DNA of 18,804 nt, taken from positions 1,002,043-1,020,846 of the forward strand of contig KQ482018.1 in assembly GCA_001430745.1 (NCBI GenBank). The letters run 5' to 3'. This document shows, piece after piece, positions 1 through 8,445 of this stretch. A program made the translations under genes and the position numbers. Each line of letters opens with the position of its first letter. The stretch's first letter is position 1. The notes under the pieces were generated by a model, which did no database searches, was not told where the DNA came from, and saw only the letters and a program-made list of their open reading frames with translations. Origin of the DNA: Auxenochlorella pyrenoidosa. Taxonomy: Eukaryota; Chlorophyta; Trebouxiophyceae; Chlorellales; Chlorellaceae.

Positions 1-85
1 CCCCCTTCCTTGCCGCCTATTGCCGCCTCACTGGGCTGCGTATGGGCCGCATGCTCAACCAGCTAGCACTGATCCTGGCCTGCAG

Positions 86-1295
86 GGCCGACTTTGTGAT
101 CGAGCTGGCCATCAAGAAGACCTCACACTCTTTTGGGGTTGCCTTCGTGAGGGCCGTCCTGGCCAACTGGCTTGTGTGCCTGGTGAGTGGGACGATCACC
201 GTGCAACCCTGGCTGCACTCTGCTGCTGCTGCGCATCTGCAGGCCCCTGGGTTTGGCGGCCCCAGAGGTCCGCTGGGGGTGCCATCATTGCTGCGCATGT
301 GCAGAAGTGCATGGAAACTGGCTGATGTTTAGGCGTGGCCCTGCCAACTCATCACCTGTCCTTGCCGCCCCTTGGCACGTGCCTGTTGCCATGCCGCAGG
401 CTGTGTGGCAGAGCTACCTGGCACGCGACCTGGCTGGCAAATTTGTTGGCATCTTCTTGCCTGTTGCAGGTGCGACTTGGGGGGGGAGGGGAGGGCCCGA
501 AACCTGTGCCATGCATGGCTCGGTCCAGCAGCATCTCAGCTAATGCTGTGCAGCTGCCAGCTGCCATTGTTAACACACATGTGACTTTGTGCTGCCTCCG
601 TGCAGCATTTGTGGCCATGAGCTTTGAGCACACTGTGGCCGACATGTACCTTGTCACCCTGAGCATGGTCCTTGGGTCGGGCATCTCTATGGGTGAGTAG
701 CCATGGTGACAGGCGCCCACGTTTCAGTGCGATAGCAATCCACCTGCAGCGCTGCCTGCCTGCTGGTCACTGATCCGCCTGCACATCTACAGGCCTGCTG
801 TTCCCTTCCAGCGAGGCGAATGCGCACAAACTAGGTCGAACCGTCTGCACGGCCCCTCAGCTGTGGACAGCCTGCTGCGCGGGGGCGGGCTCGTACCTAA
901 GCCATCTGCTTGGATGCGCCCCCATTCTCCTTGCAGGCACCCTGGTTGGCAAGATGCTGGTGCCTGTCACGCTGGGCAACATTATCGGGGGTGCCTTCTT
1001 TGTGGGCGCCCTGCACACCCTGACCCTGGGCAGCCCAGCCACGGCGGTGCAGTCAGCATGGGAGCGCGGCGTGGCCAACCGCGTGGCGCGTCTGTGCCGC
1101 TGCCAGCCTGCCAGCGACGCCACCTGCGATGCCACTGTGAGCGTGGCTGCCATGGAGGAGGGCTCCAGCACCAAGGGGCACCGCATGGCCAGCGACGACT
1201 CGGCTCGCATGGGCAAGCGCTGGAGTGGCGCCAGCCCGGTGCCCTCCCTGCCGGGCAGCTCGGCAAACCTGCTGCAGATGGCGGTGGCCGAGTGA
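86..1295 (+). CDS. Formate/nitrite transporter (FNT, NAR1-like), 3' part
   Basis: This is the C-terminal part (203 residues visible) of an FNT-family membrane channel, which moves small monovalent anions such as nitrite or formate. Algal NAR1 proteins of this family carry nitrite into the chloroplast. Proposed exons are 86-182, 400-469, 606-692 and 937-1295 (stop TGA 1293-1295), all joined by GT-AG introns with matching phases. The spliced protein has family hallmarks: NWLVCLAVWQSY across the first junction, FEHTVADMY (the FNT signature) in the third exon, and PVTLGNIIGG in the fourth, all lying in hydrophobic segments. A hydrophilic Ser/Ala-rich tail of roughly 85 residues follows the last membrane segment and is probably cytoplasmic or stromal. 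Bases 1-85 look like the end of an upstream intron (CTGCAG acceptor at 80-85), so the N-terminal half lies outside the window. The family is secure; the substrate is inferred. Confidence 0.9.
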
Positions 1296-1565
1296 GGGGC
1301 CGCGCCGAGCGGCCAAGCGGGACGCATCAAGCCGCCAGCTATCAGTGGTAGCGCTCTGCAGCAGACAGTACCAAAGCGAGCGTTCATTGCAACAGGCAGG
1401 AGTGCGGTGGGTAGCAGCGAGCCTCGTCATGTGCCATCAACTTCCCGCAGCTGGGCGGCAGTGACCTGCAGCAAAAGAGCATCTGTGTGTGCGGCCAGCT
1501 GTACAAGATCAATCAATTGAGTGCAGCCTCAGCGAAGGGGAGCGACGCAACCAGAGCGCGCGACT

Positions 1566-1582
1566 GCATGCATTCGCTGCAT
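1566..1582. repeat. 17-bp direct repeat, left copy
   Basis: The sequence GCATGCATTCGCTGCAT recurs at 1850-1866 with one mismatch (C for T at the eighth base). The two copies bracket the AT-rich block of the intergenic region. Flanking bases outside the 17 bp do not match. Confidence 0.7.
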
Positions 1583-1849
1583 ACTCTCTATGATATTTAG
1601 ACTCTTTTAGTTCCTCCTTTCTTTCTTGCCCCGAATATTTGATACCGCGCCACTCTTCTGAGACTAAGTAGATAGAATTCAAGCACTGCGAGATCCCCTC
1701 TGGCCATACTGCTCTTTGCATTGTTCCTTTTCTGTCTTAATAATGCATGTACCTCTTGCTTCAACCGCTCTTTCAATAGTACGCACAATGAGTTCACCAC
1801 CGCGCATCATCTGATCAACAAGGATGGTGCTGGTGGGGAGGAGAAACAC

Positions 1850-1866
1850 GCATGCACTCGCTGCAT
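1850..1866. repeat. 17-bp direct repeat, right copy
   Basis: This is the right-hand partner of the repeat at 1566-1582, differing at one base. About 267 bases lie between the copies. They could be a target-site duplication, a chance tandem relic or paired protein-binding sites; the sequence does not decide. Confidence 0.7.
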
Positions 1867-3681
1867 GCCCGCGGATTCACGCTGCCGCCACTGATGCTGC
1901 GGACAGAGCGAACGCGCCATGCGGACCAAGAGAGACTCGGCGGCAGTCGTCAGAGCCCGCCCTGTTCTAGTTCTCATTTAGTAAACGCTTTGTGGTGCCT
2001 GCTTCCCGCCCAAGCACGTAGAGCAACGCCCTGAAGTCTCTCCCGACGGCCATTAGCGGCCCAGCCACGATCGGCGGAGTTTGACAGCTCGAGATATTGC
2101 TTCCGGTGCGCATCCGAGGGCTCGGGGGAGAGCAGGCGGCGAGCCCTGCTGCTGATGACAATCTGCGTCTGCCGCCGCTGCCGCCGCCCGACCGTCTTCC
2201 CAGCAGCTGAGCTGCTGTGATGCTTCAATGCAGGCGCTTCAAGGCCATTCATGGCTTGCCTTGAGTTACAGGACATCCCCTCGGTGCGAAGTGGCCAGCT
2301 CTGGTTGCAAGCTGCGGTGCGAACCACCGCAGCCAGCTCAGCAAATGTGGAGGCCAACTCCAGCCCTCCCGTCTGCCCTCAACCCGCAGGCAGCCACCTC
2401 AGATGATGTGGGCCTGCTGGTGGCGCAGCATGCAGCTGTGAAACGGGTGCTTCTGCTCTCCCGTGGCCCCGGTAGCCTTGGATGTGGACTGGTCTGGCTG
2501 GCAGGTGCCGACGCGGCAGCAGTTGCGGCGGCGGTGAGCTGTGGCGGCAAGGGCAGAGAGTGTCGGGCAGCTCCAACCAAACTAGGTGTACCTGTTGCTC
2601 TGATACGCACCCACTCAGCTGGGCCAGAACAGAACAGACACCAACTCAAGTTGAGTCGTGCTTCCGTTTTGCCGCCACATGCCATGATGCCTTCCGCCTG
2701 CGTCCCTGCAGCTGGACTCGCACCCCCTGGCTGGTGCTTTGTCAGTGCCCGGGTGTGCGAGGATCCCATGCGCTGGGTAGTCTGCAGCGTTGGCACAGAG
2801 CAGGTGAGGCCGCGGCTAACGAGCCGAGCGCCGTCTTTACTGCGCTAGCACTGCCTGCTTGCGGACAGGACCTCACACCACCCAAGCTTTGCACACTGGG
2901 CGTGTTTGTCCAACCCCTTGCGCACTAAGCCCCTCTGTCCTGCTGTAGCTGGTCCAATCTTAGGCGGGCACGGTGGGCCGGGCTGCAGCGCCCACCTCTC
3001 AACCCGCAGCCCAGAAGGTGTCGCCACCCCGCGCTGCCACCCTGCCTGCCGCGGTCAACTCGTCGCCTCCGACTGCTGCGGTCCCTCTGCATCCTTCCTA
3101 TGCGGCAGCGTGTGCGCCCTTGCTGCAGGCCAGCAATGCGCAGAACCATGCGGATGCCAGTACTGCCAGCTTGGCTGAGGGAGGCTTCGACTGGGGGGCG
3201 GGAGGAAGTCATGGATGGGGCGACAGCCGAGCAGGCGGCAGCGAGGGCAGCGCTGGCAGCGCTTCTGAGGGCTGGCAGCAAGCGGGGCGCAGCGGCGGCA
3301 GCGCGCAAGTTGGCCGAAACAGGGGCACCCCGCGCGGCTCAAGAGGCGGACAGCAGGCGGCAGCGCCGGGCGGGCAGCCGCAGACCCAGGGCGGCAGGCC
3401 AGCTGGGGCCCAGGTGCCTTCTACTAAACTTTGGGTGCCTGCATGGCATGCTCTGGTTGCATGACGTGGGTGCACGTTGGAGCGCTTGGGCAGGGGCTGT
3501 TGTGCACACAGCACCGTTGTTTGTCCCAGCCCCACAGCGATTTGCCAACAGCAGCCAGCCTTGGTTCGCTGCGACTCGACATGGTGCCATTAACCACCGC
3601 CATCGCAGGTGGGGAACGTGGCGCTGGAGGCGAGCACTGATGACGTGGCCCGCGTGTTTGGCGAGTGAGGACCAAGCAGGC

Positions 3682-3701
3682 GGGGGGGGGGGGGGGGGGG
3701 G
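3682..3701 (+). repeat. Uninterrupted G20 tract
   Basis: Twenty consecutive G residues are followed by two further G7 runs up to 3719, inside intron 5 of the broken RRM gene, just after the donor. Such a tract can form G-quadruplexes and is prone to length errors in sequencing. Confidence 0.9.
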
Positions 3702-4005
3702 AGCGGGGGGGCGGGGGGGCCAGGCGCCCACAGATCTGGGGGAATTGTGGATGGGGCGCCATGGGCAAACGAGGGCAGGCACGGCACCCTGCAATGGTGC
3801 ATTGTAAGTGCAACTTGCCTTAGCTCGACTGTCAGTTCATGTCGTCTGCATGCCAGCCCCCTTGGCCCTCCCTCCCTCCCCTCTCCCTCAAGGTTTGGTA
3901 GAGTGCATAATGTGGTGCTGAATGGTGCCTCGATTCCGGGATGGAAGGTGCAGGTGGGGTACGGGGCTGGGGCTCTGCGCCTGTGGAGGCCAGGTATGGG
4001 GCAGG

Positions 4006-4025
4006 GCTTGGCTTGGCTTGGCTTG
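4006..4025 (+). repeat. GCTTG pentanucleotide microsatellite
   Basis: There are four perfect copies of GCTTG in the last intron of the first RRM gene copy. It is a simple repeat with no apparent function. Confidence 0.85.
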
Positions 4026-4238
4026 GCTGGGCCGGATTGGCAGAAGCACAGCCTCTGAAGCCACAAGAAAGCACTTTTTGTTTATATTACTCAAACTATT
4101 CGCCTCGCACACCCTGTGCAGTGGGGGTACATGAGGTTTTCGCGGCTGAAGGACGCCGAGGCAGCCTATGCTGCGCTGGCAGGGCGGGCCGTGCCAGGCC
4201 TGTCGGCGCCGCTGAAGCTGAAGCTGCACTACCAATAA

Positions 4239-4824
4239 TGAGCTGCCGGATCTAGCAGCATGAATGGGTTCCAGAAGCACAGGGCCCTCTTTAGATGCTC
4301 GGGCAGGGAGCGATTGCCGGGAGCAGCCCAAGCGCTTGCGCAGAAACTCTGCTTGCACTGGCCCCAGGCCCTTTCCCTTCAAACCACAGCTCATGACATG
4401 TGACAAAAAAACACATATAGTCTTCCTGATGGCTGTATCACATGACGCATTTGGGTTTGAGATAGGCCGTGAACTGATGTAGCTCAGCGAGCGCTGCCCA
4501 ATGCCGCCACCCCGCCGCCCAGGAAGGCCCAGCAGGTCATGCGGCCTCGACGCTGGCGTTGGTATTCTCTATGGTAGTGAATGTGAACGTGCCGGGCAGC
4601 ATTACAAAGCCCTGTTCAGCTTGCCCATTTGCGAGTGTGGCCGGGTGGCCCTAGTAGCTGTGCAGCAGACCTGCGATCAGCTCGCAATTCTTCTCACATT
4701 AACAGCCGAAGGATAATACCGGCTGCTCTCGCTCCGACCTCTGTGACCGGCCGCCACCCGCCGCCACTGCCGCTGTTCTGCTTCCGCTGGCAGTGCGCGC
4801 CTGGCAGGTTGATCACGGCCCATC
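4239..4824. other. Intergenic region between the tandem RRM genes
   Basis: About 590 bases separate the stop of copy 1 from the start codon of copy 2. It should contain the 3' UTR of the first and the promoter and 5' UTR of the second. I see no coding exon with family support. A short stretch near 4478-4494 resembles a tRNA D-arm but lacks a tRNA T-arm (see rejected items). Confidence 0.6.
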
Positions 4825-7756
4825 ATGGCGTGCTTGGAGGTGCTGGACATCCCCTCGGTGGGTACAGCCGGGTCTGAGGCAAATGGCATGGTCCAACGCT
4901 GTGCATTGGTGGCCCAGCAGGACCCTCCTGTGCTCCAATAGGGGGCCATGCACCGCCTCCTGCATTATGGCGCACACAGCCGACGCAGAGCTCACCATAT
5001 GACTGCTGCAGGCCGCTAGCACAGATGACCTGGGCGTGCTGGTGGCGCAGTTTGCGCCCGTGCTGCGCATGCTGCTGCTGTCGCATGGGCCCAGCACCCC
5101 GGGCAGCGCGCTGGTGTGGGTGGCGGCCGACGATGCCGCGGCAGTGGCAGACGCGGTAAGTGGGCAGGGCAGGCAGTTCCTGACAATGAGTGGCTGCACC
5201 TTCTCTACCGGTGCTGCATTCATGCCCGGCTGGTGTTAGTGGTCCAGGCATAGTGCACGATGAATGGTGCACTCTGCAGGGGGCGCCTACTCACCTGCCC
5301 TCCTCCATCCTCACGCTTGTGTGCAGCTGGACTCGCACCCCCTTGCCGGCGGCCTGATCAGCGTGCGGCTGTGCACCGACCCCATGCGCTGGGTGGTCTC
5401 CAGCGTGGGCACAGAGCAGGTGGCCACAACTTCCACACGCCTGCTTGCCCTGCACGCTGCCAGTGCCCTGCTGCAGGCCTCAAATCTGCAAGTTCACCAA
5501 CTGCTGTCCCCACCCTCTGATCATGCAGCTCATTGGCATAGGCAGCGCCACCCAGGCACATGCCGCGCACGCCACGCCGCCAGCGCAGCAGTCGCAGCCG
5601 CCAACGCCGGTGCCGCAGCCCCTTGCGCACCCGGCGCCAGGCCGCAGCAGTGGCGGCAGCAGGAGCGAAGGTGCTCATGTGCTCAGCAGCGGTGGCACTG
5701 TCAGCGCAAGAGAAAGTGCACGCGCGGGTATCAGCAGCGGCGGAGGGGTGGCCGAGATGGAGGCTGAGCTTCGGCAGCTGCAGGAGCAGCTGCAGGCGCA
5801 GGCTTTAGAAGGTGGCTTTGCTGGGTGGCAGGCCGAGCCTGGCGACGGCTGGGAGCAAGGCGGCGGGAGCAGCAGGGGGAGTGCCGATGGTGATGCGGAG
5901 GAGGATGGAAGCTGGCAGGTGGCAGGGCGCAGCGGCGCTAGTGTGCAGCAAGTGCGTGGCTCACATGGCAACAGCAGCAGCAGCGGCGGCAGCAGCAGCC
6001 AGGACAGCCGATCCACCCTGGCTGTGCACCACATCGACCCCGCCCAGGACCACCGCCAGCTGTTCCACTTCTTCAAGAGGCGAGGGAGGAGCGGCTGGGG
6101 GAGGGGTGGGGCTCAACGGCTTGATGGGACGCCGAAGCGCGGCTGGGAGCTGCATTGCTGGGAGCGCCCTGTGGAGCACCCGGCAAAGGCCCCCGCGCGT
6201 GCCGCCAACAATGAAGCGTGTGCTGTGCCGTGCGCACTGCGCCCTGCGCAGGTATGGGTACGTGGAGCAGGTTATCAAGTCCCCCTCCGCCCAGCACGTG
6301 AGACTCTCCCCTGCCTGCCGGCTCGCTGGCGCCGCTGCCAGCAAGCAAGCGCTCCTGGTGTGGGCTCCCCAAGCGTGGGTGGTGCACTGCGCACAGGCCG
6401 CATGGTCCCTTCCCGCCCCGCCATTGCGTGATGTTCCCTGCGATTCGGCCTGCAGCGTGCTCAAAGTCTTGACCCTCATGGGGCGGCGGGGCCTCCCATG
6501 CAGGCGGTTGTGCGCTTCAAGCACCCCAGCGCGGCGCAGGCGGCTGTGCGCGCACTGAACGGCCAGCTGGTGAGGTCCATGGTCGGGGTTGGGGGTTGGG
6601 GTGGGTGGCGTCTCAAGCTGTTCCCTGTCCGCAGGTTTTGGAGCGAGGCACGCTGCTAGGATGGTGTGTCGGGAGTTTAGGCCAGGACCGACGCTGCACT
6701 TGGCGCATGCTGCCCGCCCGCCCGCCTGCCTGCCTGCCTGCCCGCAGGTGCCGGAGTTGAACCCGGCGGGCGAGGTGCATGCGGAGCTGCGGGAGCAGGG
6801 GCAGCAGGCGGCGCTGGGCAGGGAGACGGGCAGCGCTGTGCCCACCACCAAGCTCTGGGTGAGCGCCCCTTTCGAGCACCCCCTTTAAGCAGCCCTTTTG
6901 AGCAGCCCTTAGCTGCCGGCCTTGCCAGGGATGCAGCCCGGCCCTTGAGCGTCTGTTTGCGCAGCGGCGGCCAGCACCTGGGAGCTGCCTCGACATCCGC
7001 AGCGCCGCGCGCCGTGGGTGGTACCACGCGGGGGTGTGTTACCATGTGGAACCAGCTCCAGAATGCACGGGATGTCTGCGCACACGACCTGCCTCCAACG
7101 GCCGCTCTTCCCAGTCACGAGCTGGCTGCGCACCTCTGCCTGTTCTGTCTGCTGCTGCAGGTTGGCCACATTGCCCCGGAGGCCACCATCGGCGACCTGA
7201 CGAGAGTGTTCAGCAAGTGAGCTGTCAGCTGCAGGTTGCCAAGCGTGGCTGCATGCATGCATGCAGGTGGGCAAGCAGGCGAGCAGGCGGACACGCGGGC
7301 AGGCGGGCACGCAGGCAGGCATGGCTGGGGAAACGCTCATGCCGGGCGCTGCGCCTGCCTTGCCCCGCAGGTTTGGCCCGATCTATGCGCCCGAGCTGCG
7401 GCGGGCGCCGGAGTCGGGCAGGAGGGACCAGGTCAGAGGGCGGGGCAGGAGGGAGGGAGGGAGGGTGCAGCTGAGGCACTGGCTCCTTCCTGTGCGCGGC
7501 ACCTGCGCTGGCGCACCCCTGCGCCCCTCTGCACATGATGCATCACCGTCCCCCCACCCCCCACCCCCCCCCCCACCACCTTCCACGACATCCCCACCTT
7601 GCCCTGCCCCACGCCTCTGCTTCCACCCCGCAGTGGGCCTTCGTCAACTTCAAGCGGCTGCAGGACGCCGAGGCGGCGTACGCGGCGCTGCGCTTCCGGG
7701 TCGTGCGGCAGCTGTCGGGCGACTTATTCCTAAAGCTGCAGTACCGGCCCGTCTAG
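4825..7756 (+). CDS. Three-RRM RNA-binding protein (Spen/FPA-like arrangement), copy 2
   Basis: This predicted 427-aa RNA-binding protein has exons 4825-4857, 5012-5155, 5327-5419, 5529-6079, 6252-6297, 6504-6569, 6748-6858, 7161-7216, 7371-7431 and 7634-7756 (TAG 7754-7756). The start ATG (MACLEVLDIPS) is shared with copy 1. RRM1 (about 1-78) is degenerate, with no aromatic RNP1. A long Gly/Ser/Gln-rich linker (about 91-250) includes a short predicted coiled coil, EMEAELRQLQEQLQAQ, near 166. RRM2 (about 252-315: STLAVHHI, FKRYGYVEQV, AVVRFKH) and RRM3 (about 345-425: TKLWVGHI, SKFGPI, WAFVNFKR, LKLQYRP) follow. LWVG plus a C-terminal LKLQYRP resembles Spen-family RRMs such as plant FPA; that link is inferred. 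Eight of nine introns are GT-AG. Intron 4 (6080-6251) must start with GC (AAGAG|GCGAGG) to join FFKR to YGYV in phase. The exact RNA target is unknown. Confidence 0.85.
6712..6747 (+). repeat. CCTG/CCCG-rich tract forming an acceptor pyrimidine run
   Basis: Tandem CCCG and CCTG tetranucleotides lead directly into the CAG acceptor of exon 7 of the intact RRM gene. They probably serve as its polypyrimidine tract. Confidence 0.6.
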
Positions 7757-8445
7757 GGGGTGCCCTCTTGTGCAATGTTGGGCACTCGCATGCTCTGGTT
7801 GATGCTCGGTGTGTTGGACTGGCATCGGACCGAGACTGTTGGAGCAGCGCAGGTCTGCAAAGCACTCATTCGTGCAGGGGGGGTTTCTGAAGCGACGGCC
7901 GGCAGAGCATGAGCTCCACTTGCGCACATGCGCCGGCTCTGCTGTACTGGCTGATTTGGGAATTTTTCCTTGTTCCACTCCCCTGAACCTTGCCAGCTAT
8001 GCGTTGCATGCAGCGTAGCGATCCTGGTGCCGCCCCCCTCATGTGGCACCGCACAACTGGCACCTCCGAACACTGCTTGCCGCCTTGCTTGACTGCCGAT
8101 TGCAAAGCAAGAGCAATGCAGGCGGTGGCATGCAGCACAAAATGTCGTGCAAGGATTTGGTTCAAGGAATTCAAAGCTGCTGGTTGGTCAGGTGTGAGGC
8201 CTGATCTAGTGCATGCCCATGACCATGGGACTAGCTGCTGCAGCAGACAGGTCTGTCTGAGCAGCTGTTGCTGAAGACAGTGAGCAGAGATCTGTATGAG
8301 CTCTGCCTGTCCACTGGCACGGACGAGACCAGCATGCCCATGCCACGGCGCGCTGCACGGGCATCAGCTCTGGCAGAGCGACAGCCCCCTGCCACTTATC
8401 CGTGGGTTCCGCGGAGGCTCTTGCCGCCGCTGCATGCGACTCTTG
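7757..8445. other. Convergent intergenic region
   Basis: About 690 bases lie between the stops of the RRM gene (+ strand) and the channel gene (- strand), so both 3' UTRs and two polyadenylation sites should fall here. I found no gene with family support on either strand. A short inverted repeat at 8233-8266 is listed separately. Confidence 0.6.
8233..8266. repeat. Inverted repeat / possible hairpin
   Basis: CAGACAG (8244-8250) and CTGTCTG (8253-8259) are perfect complements around a GT spacer. AGCTGCT (8233-8239) pairs with AGCAGCT (8260-8266) beyond a four-base bulge. It lies about 180 bases past the channel stop on the minus strand, so it may be a 3' UTR hairpin. The two-base loop is too tight for the full inner stem to pair in RNA. 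Confidence 0.6.

Larger units (their letters stand above)
1296..2250. other. Intergenic region with AT-rich block
   Basis: About 950 bases without a convincing gene separate the transporter stop from the first RRM gene. It should hold the transporter 3' UTR and the RRM gene promoter and 5' UTR. The part from about 1585 to 1800 is clearly AT-richer than the rest of the window and is flanked by near-identical 17-bp repeats (listed separately). Short open frames here show no family motif and no partner across a plausible intron. I did not find a convincing TATA box, tRNA or snRNA. Confidence 0.6.
2251..4238 (+). pseudogene. RRM protein gene copy 1, frameshifted, lacking the middle RRM
   Basis: This is a tandem paralog of the RRM gene at 4825-7756. 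Matching exons are 2251-2283 (MACLELQDIPS), 2390-2533, 2712-2803, 2949-3434, 3609-3664, 3893-3953 and 4122-4238 (TAA). The last three encode a good C-terminal RRM: TKLWVGNV (RNP2), EFGRV, and WGYMRF (RNP1) ending KLKLHYQ. All its GT-AG sites and phases match the paralog. Two lesions break the front half. Exon 3 is 92 nt against 93 in the paralog, with one base missing near 2741, so the spliced frame reaches TAG at 2778. In addition, exon 4 in the expected phase meets TAG at 2961-2963. Exon 4 runs from the Gly-rich linker straight into VPSTKLW, so the middle RRM and the three introns around it are absent. Sequencing errors or alternative splicing could mimic a pseudogene; the intact 3' exons imply recent decay. 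Confidence 0.65.

Noticed and set aside
4470..4560. tRNA-like start (TGTAGCTCAGCGAGCGC at 4478-4494)
   Set aside because: It resembles a D-arm, but there is no T-arm GTTCRA motif at the right distance and no matching acceptor stem.
5961..6851. Open frame of about 296 codons on the minus strand
   Set aside because: It is antisense to RRM gene exons and introns and has no recognisable motif.
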